64,000 bases of DNA from Parcubacteria group bacterium (GTDB lineage Bacteria; Patescibacteria; ABY1; Buchananbacterales; UBA6539). Location: NCBI GenBank assembly GCA_002687175.1, contig NYZP01000002.1, positions 1 to 64,000 on the forward strand. The letters are read 5' to 3'. The position numbers and the translations under genes are program-made. This document shows positions 25,030-33,886 of this stretch, in pieces. The first letter of the stretch is position 1, and each line of letters opens with the position of its first letter. The notes below the pieces were generated by a model, which did no database searches, was not told the DNA's origin, and was given only the letters and a program-made list of their open reading frames with translations.

Positions 25030-26427
25030 ATGCAAACAAAGACAATTAACATCAATCAAGCTAAATACAGTTTTAAAGACCCTCAAAATTATGTCTTTAA
25101 AACACCAAAGGGTTTAAATGAAAAAGTGATTAGACAGATTTCCAAACAAAAAAAAGAACCCAGCTGGATGCTAGATATTAGACTTAAAGCTTTTAAGGCA
25201 TTTTTGAAAAAACCAATGCCTGAATGGGGTGGTAATTTGAAAGATATTGATTTTGATAATATTACTTATTATATAAAACCATCAGATAAATCAGCCACCA
25301 GTTGGAATAAAGTACCCAAAAAAATTAAGAATACATTTGAACGTTTAGGAATCCCTCAAGCCGAACGTAAGTTTTTGGCCGGGGTTGGAGCTCAATATGA
25401 ATCAGAGGTTATCTATCACAGTTTAAAAAAACGTTGGACTAAATTAGGTGTTATTTTTGCTGATATGTCCGAAGCCCCCAAACTTTATCCGGAGTTGGTT
25501 AAAAAGTATTTTGGTTCCTCTGTCCCCTATAATGACAATAAGTTTGCGGCTTTAAACACGGCGGCTTGGTCTGGTGGTTCATTTATTTATGTTCCAAAAG
25601 GTGTTCATGTTGAGGCGCCACTGCAAGCTTATTTCAGAATTAATGCCCCATCAATGGGACAGTTTGAGCGAACCCTTATCTTAGTTGATGAAGGAGCTTC
25701 AGTTCACTATATTGAAGGTTGCACTGCCCCAACTTATTCTAAAGATTCTTTGCACGCTGCCGTTGTAGAATTAGTAGCAATGAAGAATTCTAAGGTTAGG
25801 TATACTACCATTCAGAATTGGTCCAGCAATGTTTACAATTTAGTGACTAAACGAGCCATTGCTCACGAAGGAGCTTTAGTAGAATGGGTTGATGGTAATC
25901 TGGGTTCAAAGCTAACTATGAAATACCCAGCAGTAATTTTGAAAGGTGAAGGATCTAAAGCTGACATACTATCAATTGCCTTTGCCGGAGATAAACAACA
26001 CCAGGATACGGGAGCCAAGGTAATTCATTTAGCTTCTAACACCACTTCTAATATTGTATCTAAATCAATTTCTAAAGATGGTGGAAGATCTTCTTATCGT
26101 GGGTTGGTTCAGGTTGCTAAACAGGCAAACAATTGTAAGGTAAAAGTAAATTGTGATGCCCTGCTAGTAGATAAAAAATCTAGATCCGACACTTACCCGC
26201 TTATGAAAATTAATAACAAAAAAGTAACCGTTGAACATGAAGCTAGTGTTTCCAAGGTTAACGAAGAGCAGTTATTTTATCTAATGTCCCGTGGTTTATC
26301 ACAGGAAGAAGCAGAAAGAATGATTGTCACCGGGTTTTTAGAAATTTTTGCCAAAGAATTACCCTTGGAGTATGCTGTTGAATTAAATAGACTTATTGAA
26401 ATGGAGATGGAGGGCAGTGTTGGTTAA
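25030..26427 (+). CDS. sufB: Fe-S assembly scaffold protein SufB
   Basis: Core scaffold subunit on which the nascent Fe-S cluster forms. 465 residues, typical. Characteristic blocks are AAWSGGSFIYVPKGVHVEAP, ILVDEGASVHYIEGCTAP and the C-terminal KVNEEQLFYLMSRGLSQEEA, the SufB/SufD family signature. The family cysteine in EGCTAP is present. sufD starts 5 bp after its stop. Confidence 0.96.
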   Translation: MQTKTININQAKYSFKDPQNYVFKTPKGLNEKVIRQISKQKKEPSWMLDIRLKAFKAFLKKPMPEWGGNLKDIDFDNITYYIKPSDKSATSWNKVPKKIKNTFERLGIPQAERKFLAGVGAQYESEVIYHSLKKRWTKLGVIFADMSEAPKLYPELVKKYFGSSVPYNDNKFAALNTAAWSGGSFIYVPKGVHVEAPLQAYFRINAPSMGQFERTLILVDEGASVHYIEGCTAPTYSKDSLHAAVVELVAMKNSKVRYTTIQNWSSNVYNLVTKRAIAHEGALVEWVDGNLGSKLTMKYPAVILKGEGSKADILSIAFAGDKQHQDTGAKVIHLASNTTSNIVSKSISKDGGRSSYRGLVQVAKQANNCKVKVNCDALLVDKKSRSDTYPLMKINNKKVTVEHEASVSKVNEEQLFYLMSRGLSQEEAERMIVTGFLEIFAKELPLEYAVELNRLIEMEMEGSVG

Positions 26428-26432
26428 AAATT

Positions 26433-27404
26433 ATGCCTACAAAGACCAAGTCAAAGACCTTAAAATTTACACCACATGATCTGATACAACAGATTGAAGG
26501 GTATGAACAGCTTAAAGCCAAAGGGTTAACGGTGAACAGTTTAACCAAGGCCTCGGTTTTAGCTAAGAAAAAAATTGACAGATTTTTACCTAAGAAGCTG
26601 AAGTCTGTTTTGGTTATTGAAGTACCGGCCGAAACCGAAGCGGTTATTAAATTTACCAATCCCATTTTTTCTCTTAAAATTAATCTTTGTTTTGTGGTTG
26701 GTGCCAGAGCCAAAGTAACTATTTTTGATAATCAGCAACCAGCCCAAGATGCTAGCAATGAAGGCGGTGTATATGCTATAGCAGACAAGGACAGTTTGGT
26801 TGACTATCTGATCGTCAACAGTAAGCAACCCAATACCCAGATGTTTTACGCTGCCTACCCCAGCCAAGGTACTAAGTTTAACTGGTATTTAGTGGGTAAG
26901 CTTAACGGTGAAAAACATGATATTACGGTGGTAATTAATCATCTATTAGATAAGAGTTGGGGAACCATAACTTCAGCCATTGATTTTGGTAAAAATTCAA
27001 AATCAATTGTTAAATTAATTAACAATCATCAAAGTAAAGGGAGTCAGGGTGATATTGTTTTTAAAGGCCTAGGAAAAGATAATGCTCGGGCCAGGATTGA
27101 CGGCTTAATAGAAATTGGTAAAAAGGCAATTGATACCAATTCTTATTTACAAGAGGATGTTTTATTGGTTTCGCCAGGTAGTAATATTGATGCTCAACCA
27201 AATTTAGAGATTTTAAATAATGAAGTAAAGGCCTCTCATGGTGCAACTTTGGGAAGTGTTGATCCTAAGGTTTTGTTTTACTTAATGTCTCGAGGCCTTT
27301 CTGCCAGTCAAGCCGAGAAGCTTATCATCGGTGGTTTTTTAGGGAATATTACTCGTGATATTGAAAATGAGTTAGTGGCTGAACAGTTTAAAAATAGCTT
27401 GTAG
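26433..27404 (+). CDS. sufD: SufD-like Fe-S assembly protein
   Basis: 323 residues, SufB/SufD superfamily, shorter and more divergent than SufB. The shared C-terminal signature is clear (VKASHGATLGSVDPKVLFYL, then MSRGLSASQAEKLIIGGFL), and the beta-helix region contains TKFNWYLVGKL. Position between sufB and sufS supports the SufD call. A tandem 7-bp repeat begins at its stop codon. Confidence 0.9.
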   Translation: MPTKTKSKTLKFTPHDLIQQIEGYEQLKAKGLTVNSLTKASVLAKKKIDRFLPKKLKSVLVIEVPAETEAVIKFTNPIFSLKINLCFVVGARAKVTIFDNQQPAQDASNEGGVYAIADKDSLVDYLIVNSKQPNTQMFYAAYPSQGTKFNWYLVGKLNGEKHDITVVINHLLDKSWGTITSAIDFGKNSKSIVKLINNHQSKGSQGDIVFKGLGKDNARARIDGLIEIGKKAIDTNSYLQEDVLLVSPGSNIDAQPNLEILNNEVKASHGATLGSVDPKVLFYLMSRGLSASQAEKLIIGGFLGNITRDIENELVAEQFKNSL

Positions 27405-27433
27405 CTTGTAGCTTGTAGCTTGTAGCTTGTAGG
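27398..27433. repeat. Tandem 7-bp repeat (AGCTTGT) between sufD and sufS
   Basis: Five consecutive AGCTTGT units starting at the sufD stop and ending 7 bases before the sufS start. Same style of repeat as found before infB. Confidence 0.85.
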
Positions 27434-27439
27434 AATTTT

Positions 27440-28681
27440 ATGGCTAAGAAAAATATTAAAAATATCAAAAAGGATTTCCCAATTTTTAAGAATGTTAAAG
27501 TTCATGGCAAGGCATTTATTTATCTTGATTCAGGAGCCACCAGTCAGAAACCTAAAATGGTGGTTGAAGCCGAAGCCAACTGGTACAAAAAACATAACTC
27601 TAATATTCATCGGGGAGCCTACCAACTGGCTGAAGAAGCGACTGAGCTGTTTGAATCAACTAGGTCTAAAGTAGCTTCTTTCATAAAATCTAAAAGTCAC
27701 GAGAATATTGTTTTTACCAAAGGGACTACTGATGGTATTAACTTAGTAGCTCAGTCGTGGGTTAAGCATAATTTGAAACGTGGTGATACCATTTTAATTA
27801 GTGAGATGGAACATCATTCAAACATTGTACCTTGGCAACTGCTAGCCAAAGAAAAAGGCTTTAAGTTAAAGTTTTGGCCAGTGACTTCTGATGGTAAACT
27901 GGACATGACAAATATGAATAGTCTTTTTCGGGAAGTTAAATTTTTAAGCCTTATTCATGTCTCTAATGTTTTAGGGACAATTAATCCGGTGGAAGAGATT
28001 ATTAAGAAAGCTCATCGTAAAAATATCAAAGTGTTGATTGATGCCGCCCAAAGTGTTCCCCACCGGCCAATTGATGTTAGTAAGATGGATCCAGATTTTT
28101 TAGTGTTTTCATCCCACAAGATGCTGGGACCAACCGGTATTGGTGCTTTATACATTAAGCCAGCTCGCCATAAAGAGGTTCGACCCTACCAAAGTGGCGG
28201 TGACATGATTTTAGAAGTTAAGCAGCAAGGTTCAACGTTTAAACCAGTGCCGGGAATATTTGAAGCCGGAACACCAGCCTTAGCTCAAGTTTTTGCTTTT
28301 GGCAAAGCCATAGATTATTTAAATAGCGTGGGGATGCAAAATGTTTTACGTCACGAAAAGTCTTTGGTACAATATGCTTATCAGAAGCTGTCAGCCATTC
28401 CGGAAGTAACTATTTATGGCCCTAAACCAGCAAATCGTTCTGGTCTGGTCAGTTTTACGGTCAAAGGCATTCATGCTCATGACTTAGCAACGTTTTTAGA
28501 CAAAGAAGGTGTTGCTATTCGAGCTGGTCACCACTGTGCCATGCCGCTGCATCATAAATTAAAAATTGATGCTACAGCTAGAGCCAGTTTTTATATCTAT
28601 AACACTAAACAAGACGTTGATAAGTTAGCTAAGGCATTACAATTAATTCTCAAACAATGGCAGAGCTCTATAAACAAGTAG
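27440..28681 (+). CDS. sufS: Cysteine desulfurase SufS
   Basis: PLP enzyme taking sulfur from cysteine for cluster building. 413 residues. PLP lysine Lys227 in SSHKMLGPTG, active-site Cys366 in RAGHHCAMPLH (the short-loop SufS/class II type), and HSNIVPWQLLA. sufU overlaps its end by 25 bp, so the two are coupled, which fits the known need of SufS for SufU as a sulfur acceptor. Confidence 0.96.
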   Translation: MAKKNIKNIKKDFPIFKNVKVHGKAFIYLDSGATSQKPKMVVEAEANWYKKHNSNIHRGAYQLAEEATELFESTRSKVASFIKSKSHENIVFTKGTTDGINLVAQSWVKHNLKRGDTILISEMEHHSNIVPWQLLAKEKGFKLKFWPVTSDGKLDMTNMNSLFREVKFLSLIHVSNVLGTINPVEEIIKKAHRKNIKVLIDAAQSVPHRPIDVSKMDPDFLVFSSHKMLGPTGIGALYIKPARHKEVRPYQSGGDMILEVKQQGSTFKPVPGIFEAGTPALAQVFAFGKAIDYLNSVGMQNVLRHEKSLVQYAYQKLSAIPEVTIYGPKPANRSGLVSFTVKGIHAHDLATFLDKEGVAIRAGHHCAMPLHHKLKIDATARASFYIYNTKQDVDKLAKALQLILKQWQSSINK

Positions 28682-29037
28682 TTTTTCGACACTACAAAAG
28701 TCCGTTGAATAAACGTAAATTGATCAAACCATCTAAGAAATTTAGAGGGGTTAATCCTTTTTGTGGTGACAGTCTGGAAATTTTTGTTAAGTTAGATAAG
28801 AGTAAAAAGATTAAAGAAATTGGCTGGGAGGGCAAAGGCTGTACCATTTCTCAAGCCTCGGCTTCTATTTTAACTGAAATGATGAAAGGTAAATCTTTGG
28901 AGCAAATTAAAAAGATTAAAAGTGGTCAGTTTTTAAAGAATTTAAATATGAATTTATCACCATCCCGTCGCAAGTGTGCTTTACTTTCTTTGTATACCAT
29001 TAAAGAACTGGACATTACTGATCAGGAAGCAGTTTAA
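28657..29037 (+). CDS. sufU: SufU sulfur-transfer / scaffold protein
   Basis: 126 residues. The three conserved cysteines are in place: Cys36 with Asp38 in NPFCGD, Cys62 in GKGCTIS and Cys107 in RRKCALL, the zinc-binding, SufS-activating SufU pattern with its typical insertion before the third Cys. It starts within the sufS 3' end and is the last gene of the operon; a terminator follows 18 bp after the stop. Confidence 0.94.
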   Translation: MAELYKQVVFRHYKSPLNKRKLIKPSKKFRGVNPFCGDSLEIFVKLDKSKKIKEIGWEGKGCTISQASASILTEMMKGKSLEQIKKIKSGQFLKNLNMNLSPSRRKCALLSLYTIKELDITDQEAV

Positions 29038-29054
29038 TTAAGTTTATTATAATT

Positions 29055-29077
29055 CAGGTTTGATTAACCTGTTTTTT
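29055..29077 (+). terminator. suf operon terminator
   Basis: CAGGTT/AACCTG hairpin followed by six Ts. Confidence 0.85.
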
Positions 29078-29084
29078 ATTAAAT

Positions 29085-29119
29085 AAAAAAGCGCGAGTTG
29101 ATTGTTCTCAAAACGCGCT
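29085..29119 (-). terminator. Terminator of the pentapeptide gene
   Basis: Minus strand AGCGCG/CGCGCT arms followed by Ts; an AGACTCT/AGAGTCT hairpin lies between it and the gene. Confidence 0.65.
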
Positions 29120-29165
29120 GTGTATGTCCTGTTGGACAAGACTCTGATTAAGCGTAGAGTCTTTT

Positions 29166-29501
29166 CTATTCTTCCTCGACCGTAAAGGCCAGTGCTTTTA
29201 CCATTGCTATGGCCTGGTCAGGGTTTATCCTGGTGCCCTGTACATTTGCAAAAGCTAGGTTCGCTCCCTCCAGATTTGCTCCTCTGAGATCCGCTGAAAC
29301 AAGACTAACATTTCTTAGATCCGCGTCTCTTAGATCCGCGTCTCTCAGATCTGCGCCCCGCATGGATGGTATCCACCTACGGTCTTTCTTTCTCAAACCT
29401 GCATTTCGAGCAGCGTTAAACCGCGGAACGTCCTTTCTCAGTTCGTCAGCCAATTCTTGATATCCAAGATTAACCCAATCTACTTCTGTCGCGGTACCCA
29501 T
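29166..29501 (-). CDS. Short pentapeptide-repeat protein
   Basis: 111 residues. After an unrelated N-terminal part (to about residue 46), residues 48-92 are consecutive A(D/N)LxX units: RGADLRDADLRDADLR, then SADLRGANLEGANLAFANV, enough for about two turns of a right-handed quadrilateral beta helix. Such proteins can mimic DNA or bind partners; the function here is unknown. The start is fixed by AAGGAGA 10 bases upstream. GC-richer than the suf genes and next to another GC-rich gene on the same strand. Confidence 0.8.
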   Translation of the reverse strand: MGTATEVDWVNLGYQELADELRKDVPRFNAARNAGLRKKDRRWIPSMRGADLRDADLRDADLRNVSLVSADLRGANLEGANLAFANVQGTRINPDQAIAMVKALAFTVEEE

Positions 29502-29550
29502 TTTTATCAGTCTCCTTTTCCGTTATTTGTTTTAGTTTTCTGAAAAGAGC

Positions 29551-30618
29551 TTAGGCGCAAAGTTCACTCCAGATACGGTGATCCATCAGACGTTTGGCAA
29601 TATCCACTTCGTAGAACTCCTCAATTGGCTGAAGGATTTCCGGGCTTTCGGTCCAGACAATGTTCAAAGCACCGCAAACCCTATCAACGGCTGACACGGA
29701 CATCTTGCCAAGGGGCATTCGGAGAAACCCGGTGTCCATTCCCAGTCCGGCCATCATCGTTTGGATTGGACAGGGGTTAGGGAATTTGTCTTCCACCATG
29801 ACTTTTTGACCGTGGAATTCTACTTCTCGCTGCACACTCACCCCCACTAAACCGAACAGTGGTTTAAGCTGGCCGGCCAATTTTTGACCTGTTTGACTGT
29901 CACCAGATTGAAAGGCCGCCACCATCTTAGCCACTGCTGCTGGGGCAATGTTACTGATAACCGAGACAACACCGTTACCGTTGATGAGTGGGTCAGTCAT
30001 CATTGATCCAGTGATTGAATCATCGCCACTCATAATGGAAAACTGTCGTCCGTCGATCATGTTTACGAAACGTCGGGTTTCTTGCATGTTTGATAAACTA
30101 CCAGTGGCTTCTTTGACTCCAATAACATTTGGCCACTGCTCTGCCAAAATTGCCAGATCAACTGGCATAAGCTGGCAGTTGGTTCGTCCCGGTATGGCAT
30201 ATACTACGTAGCCAACATCGGGGTAAGCGTCGGCCAATGTTCCGGCAATCGGACTGTGGTACTGGTCTCGCAGTTGTATTGAGGCTGGTTTGTTATAATA
30301 ACAATCAACCAACAGTACCACATCGGCTCCGTCTCTGGCAGCCGCAGTTGCCATTTCCATGGCCTCCAAAGTTGAATTTGATCCAGCACCGGCCCAGGCT
30401 TGAATTTGCTTGGACGTAATCTCCGCGACAAGCCGGTTTAACTTGATGTGCATTCCTGGATCAACCGTTGGAGAACAAAACGTTGTCCCTAAAGACAGAA
30501 CTCCAGTGACACCTTGCGCCATTTGAAACTCAACGTTTCTTTCCAGCTGCTTGCAGTCTTCTTTGCCCTCAAGATTCAGTGGACCAATCAAGGCAGTTAC
30601 TGCTCCATTACAGATCAT
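29551..30618 (-). CDS. Dihydrodipicolinate synthase / aldolase family protein
   Basis: 355 residues, class I lyase of the DapA/NanA family. Start is the ATG at 30618 behind AGGAGGTTA; an in-frame TTG 27 bases upstream has no site. Schiff-base Lys in VIGVKEATGS, the YAIPGRTNCQ motif (usual YNxPxRT), GVTGVLSLGTT (usual GTTGE) and SGDDS. It is longer than usual DapA (about 290), with an extra C-terminal stretch from about residue 280. The GTTGE motif reads GTTFC, so substrate use may differ from lysine synthesis. GC-rich, own promoter, single gene. Confidence 0.75.
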   Translation of the reverse strand: MICNGAVTALIGPLNLEGKEDCKQLERNVEFQMAQGVTGVLSLGTTFCSPTVDPGMHIKLNRLVAEITSKQIQAWAGAGSNSTLEAMEMATAAARDGADVVLLVDCYYNKPASIQLRDQYHSPIAGTLADAYPDVGYVVYAIPGRTNCQLMPVDLAILAEQWPNVIGVKEATGSLSNMQETRRFVNMIDGRQFSIMSGDDSITGSMMTDPLINGNGVVSVISNIAPAAVAKMVAAFQSGDSQTGQKLAGQLKPLFGLVGVSVQREVEFHGQKVMVEDKFPNPCPIQTMMAGLGMDTGFLRMPLGKMSVSAVDRVCGALNIVWTESPEILQPIEEFYEVDIAKRLMDHRIWSELCA

Positions 30619-30672
30619 AACTATAACCTCCTGTTGAATTCTCAACGTTTTTTATTCCTGATGGAATGATTT

Positions 30673-30701
30673 ACCTTAGTTCAAATATGACCTTTTGTCA
30701 A
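30673..30701 (-). promoter_or_regulatory. Promoter of the DapA-like gene
   Basis: Read leftward: TTGACA (30701-30696), 17 bases, TAAGGT (30678-30673). The same TTGACA-17-TAAGGT combination is used at 47026-47054. Confidence 0.65.
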
Positions 30702-30727
30702 CCACAGTCGCTCGAGAGCGACGTGGT
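30701..30727. promoter_or_regulatory. 27-bp palindrome abutting the -35 box
   Basis: ACCAC-x-GTCGCTC and its inverted copy GAGCGAC-x-TGGT form a near-perfect dyad just upstream of the DapA-like gene's -35. Candidate regulator site. Confidence 0.5.
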
Positions 30728-30786
30728 CAATATCCTTGTAATTTAATGAGTAAACCCGCCACCTTCTACAATGTGACGAGGTAAAC

Positions 30787-30930
30787 AAAAAACTGCCTGT
30801 CCAAGCAGATTATTTTGTACCAACTTAGTAAAAAGGTAATCAACCTGGACTAGAAGTCCGGTTTCCTAACCTTTCCGTCGGAGACGAGATGCGCCTTCGG
30901 CGATTTGTTGTTAGCACAGTAATTCATATA
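30787..30930 (-). ncRNA. Candidate small structured RNA
   Basis: On the minus strand TTGACG-17-TAATCT (about 30971-30943) is a promoter, and CTGCTT-GGAC-AGGCAG followed by TTTTTTGTTT (about 30803-30781) is a terminator. Between them are GCCGAAGGC and AACC-GGACT-TCT-AGTCC-A-GGTT hairpins, the latter enclosed by AAAGGT/ACCTTTT. No reading frame of note. I could not match it to a riboswitch or housekeeping RNA I know. Confidence 0.5.
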
Positions 30931-30988
30931 ATTAGATTATCATTACCCTAGTTTTTCGTCAATATAAATGTTAAAATATGAGTAAATT

Positions 30989-33358
30989 ATGTATTTGCAC
31001 AAGATAGAAATCCAGGGATTTAAATCATTTGCCCAAAAAACTACTTTAGAATTTCCACGGCCTGGAGCAGGCTGTGCTTTAATTATAAACGGTGAAACAA
31101 CCAACAAAGGCACTCAACTAAAAGACGGAACTTGTGGCATTGCCTGTGTCGTTGGCCCTAACGGTGCTGGTAAATCAAACATTGTTGATGCCATTCGCTG
31201 GGTTTTGGGTGAACAAAGTTTAAAAAGCCTCCGTGGTAAAAAAGCGGAGGATGTTATTTTTTCTGGTTCAGAGCAGAAGTCTCGTTTAGGTATGGCTCAG
31301 GTATCAATGTATATTAACAATGAAGATGGGGCGATGCCCGTTGATTATAAAGAAGTGACAATTTCTCGAAAGGTATTTCGTAATGGAGAAAGTGAATACC
31401 GAATTAACAAAAGTAAAGTCCGTTTGGCTGATGTGTTGTTGCTAGTAGCCAAATCAAACTTTGGCCAGAAAAGTTACAGTATTGTTTCTCAAGGGTCGAT
31501 TGATCAAGTGATTATGGCTAACCCCCACGAACGTAAAGATTATTTCGATGAAGCTGTTGGAGTTAAACAGTTTCAGTTGCAACGTGATCAGTCTCTCAAT
31601 AAATTAGAAAGTGCTTGGAATAATTTACGTCAGGTTGATGCCTTATTGACGGAAATCAAACCTCGGCTTAATTCTTTAACTCGTCAGGTAAAACGTTTAG
31701 AAAAAAGAGAGAAGGTAGAGGCCGAGCTGAAAGATGTTCAACAAAAATATTATGGTTGGCAGTGGCAGAAATTGAGCCAAGAGATTAAAAAATTAAAGCC
31801 CGATCTAGACGAAGGTGAGAAGAACTTGTCCGACCGAACTAAGGAACTCAAAGACTTACAAAAGCAGCTACAGTCTTTAGAGAAAGAAGATTCTCGTAGT
31901 AAAGTATTTAATGATTTACAACAAAAATATCAAAAGGTTTTAGATCAAAGGAATAAGCTTAAAGAAGAGCAATTAATTTTACAAAACAAGATTGAGCTGG
32001 CTAAACAACGCTTAACCGAAAAAGCCGTTCCCATGGCATTACCGGAGATTGTCAGCAGCCTAAAAGATATCGATAAGCTGGAACAAAAAATAATTAGTAG
32101 TTTAGATTCGAAAGATTTAGCTAAGCAATCTCAACTTAAAGAAGATGTTAAAGAGCTGGGTCGGTTAATTAAAGATATTCTGGATAAGTTAGAAAACCCA
32201 AAAGTTAAACAACAGGTTAAAGCTGACCTTGATAAAGATTTGGTAAATGATCTTAAAGAAGTAGAAAAAGATTTTACAACGATTGAACATCAGTTGGATC
32301 AGGCCAGAAAGGCCGTTGATAATTTTAACCAGCAAGAAGAGCAGAAAAAGGGAAAGTTTTTTGATATCCAGCACAAAATTAACAGTAAGCAAAATCAGTA
32401 CAATAAATTAGCCGGTGAAGTTTCAGAAATGCGGGTGGAGATGGCTAAGCTGGAAACTCATCAACAAGATTTAAAGCGAGAGATTCGAGAAGAAATGAAT
32501 AGTACCAGTTGGCTAGAGGGCAATAAAGCTGAAAGAGTGAATGAAGAAGAACAGCACTCAGAAATGATTAGACTAAAACGTCAGCTAGAGCTTATTGGAG
32601 GGGTTGATCCGGAAACAATAAAAGAACACAAAGAAACCAAGGAACGACATGATTTTTTGGATGAACAGGCCGAAGATCTGCGCAAGTCCATTAACTCACT
32701 GGAGAAAATTATTAACGAACTTGATGATAAAATTCAGGTTCAGTTTGATCACGCTTTTAAAAGTATTAATAAAGAGTTCTCCAAGTTTTTCAAAATATTA
32801 TTTGGCGGTGGTAAGGCTGAACTGATGTTGATTAAAGAAGAAAATAAACCAGAAGAGAAGTCTCAGCTAGTTAATGAGGGAGAAGAAGGGGTTGAAGGAG
32901 ATCCTGAAACAAGTTCAGGATCAATTTTACAAACTTTAACTGAGGCTGAAGATAATTTAAGTCCTAAGAGACTTTTAAAGAAAAAAACCGGCAAGGTTAT
33001 TGCTGGCATTGATATTATTGCCACGCCTCCGGGCAAGAAGGTATCGTCAATCAGCATGCTTTCAGGTGGTGAACGGTCATTGTCTTCGATTGCTTTGATC
33101 TGTGCAGTGATTGCTAATAACCCGTCACCATTTGTTATTTTAGACGAAGTTGATGCCGCTTTAGACGAAGCCAACTCGCAGAGGTTTGCTAAGATATTAA
33201 ATGAACTGGCTCATAAAACTCAATTCATTGTTATTACCCACAACCGGGCCACTATGCACCAGGCCGATATTTTGTATGGGGTAACTATTGGCGATGATGG
33301 TATTTCTAAATTAATTGGTTTAAAACTTGAACAGGCCAAGCAGATTGTGAGGCAATAA
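30989..33358 (+). CDS. smc: SMC-like chromosome segregation ATPase, short and apparently hinge-less
   Basis: 789 residues instead of about 1150-1200. Both ATPase halves are present: Walker A GPNGAGKSNIVDAIRWVLGE after IQGFKSFAQKTTLEF, the signature SSISMLSGGERSLSSIAL, Walker B PFVILDEVDAALDEANS and the H-loop THNRATM. The coiled-coil arms are short and the glycine-rich hinge that dimerises SMC is not seen in the middle (residues 340-560). About 25 extra residues with three cysteines (residues 28-55) precede Walker A, and an acidic insertion (about 630-665) precedes the C-terminal head. It may be a Rad50/SMC variant; partners ScpA and ScpB are not in this window. Confidence 0.75.
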   Translation: MYLHKIEIQGFKSFAQKTTLEFPRPGAGCALIINGETTNKGTQLKDGTCGIACVVGPNGAGKSNIVDAIRWVLGEQSLKSLRGKKAEDVIFSGSEQKSRLGMAQVSMYINNEDGAMPVDYKEVTISRKVFRNGESEYRINKSKVRLADVLLLVAKSNFGQKSYSIVSQGSIDQVIMANPHERKDYFDEAVGVKQFQLQRDQSLNKLESAWNNLRQVDALLTEIKPRLNSLTRQVKRLEKREKVEAELKDVQQKYYGWQWQKLSQEIKKLKPDLDEGEKNLSDRTKELKDLQKQLQSLEKEDSRSKVFNDLQQKYQKVLDQRNKLKEEQLILQNKIELAKQRLTEKAVPMALPEIVSSLKDIDKLEQKIISSLDSKDLAKQSQLKEDVKELGRLIKDILDKLENPKVKQQVKADLDKDLVNDLKEVEKDFTTIEHQLDQARKAVDNFNQQEEQKKGKFFDIQHKINSKQNQYNKLAGEVSEMRVEMAKLETHQQDLKREIREEMNSTSWLEGNKAERVNEEEQHSEMIRLKRQLELIGGVDPETIKEHKETKERHDFLDEQAEDLRKSINSLEKIINELDDKIQVQFDHAFKSINKEFSKFFKILFGGGKAELMLIKEENKPEEKSQLVNEGEEGVEGDPETSSGSILQTLTEAEDNLSPKRLLKKKTGKVIAGIDIIATPPGKKVSSISMLSGGERSLSSIALICAVIANNPSPFVILDEVDAALDEANSQRFAKILNELAHKTQFIVITHNRATMHQADILYGVTIGDDGISKLIGLKLEQAKQIVRQ

Positions 33359-33400
33359 AGAATTTAATTTTATTTAATAACTAATTTCATAATTAAATAT

Positions 33401-33832
33401 ATGACTAAACAATCAAAAAGTATTCTAATTTTTCTTGCAGTTGTTTTAATAATTGTAGCAGCAGTTTATAGTTTTTATTTAGCGCCAAACCGGCAACAAG
33501 CGAATAATCAAGTTGAAACGGAAGTAATTCTAGACCCCGTCAGAATTAGTCAGGAAGTTGCTGAGGGAAGTGCGGTATTGCTAGATGTTCGTACAGCATT
33601 GGAGCTTCAGGAAGATGGTTTTGCAGTAAGCTCAACTCATTTTGATTTAGTTCGGTTGCAAAATGGTGAGTTACCAAATATTAGTAAAGAGATAAAAATT
33701 TATACTTATTGTAAAGCCGGAGGTAGAGCTGGAAAAGCTGAAATTATTTTGGAAGAAAATGGATTTATCGATGTTGTTAACATCGGAGGCCTCGTTGATT
33801 GGATTGATAGTGGAGGACAAATTATAAAATAA
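33401..33832 (+). CDS. Membrane-anchored rhodanese-like protein
   Basis: 143 residues: N-terminal membrane helix (about 8-27), then an extracytoplasmic rhodanese domain with VLLDVRTALELQEDGF, the active-loop Cys104 in YTYCKAGGRAGKA and the closing VVNIGGLVDWIDSGG. Likely a sulfurtransferase or a redox/phosphate-loop protein outside the membrane. It stands between smc and the P-loop kinase; a hairpin follows. Confidence 0.88.
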   Translation: MTKQSKSILIFLAVVLIIVAAVYSFYLAPNRQQANNQVETEVILDPVRISQEVAEGSAVLLDVRTALELQEDGFAVSSTHFDLVRLQNGELPNISKEIKIYTYCKAGGRAGKAEIILEENGFIDVVNIGGLVDWIDSGGQIIK

Positions 33833-33843
33833 TTTATTTTACA

Positions 33844-33874
33844 ACCTAAACTCCCCTCCCGAGAGTTTTTAGGT
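33844..33874 (+). terminator. Terminator-like hairpin
   Basis: ACCTAAACTC pairs with GAGTTTTTAGGT, the T-run lying inside the arm; 13 bp before the next gene. Confidence 0.5.
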
Positions 33875-33886
33875 TATAATAAGTTA

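Noticed and set aside
30787..30930. Lysine riboswitch for the DapA-like gene
   Set aside because: The characteristic L-box core is not found, and the RNA ends before that gene's own promoter.
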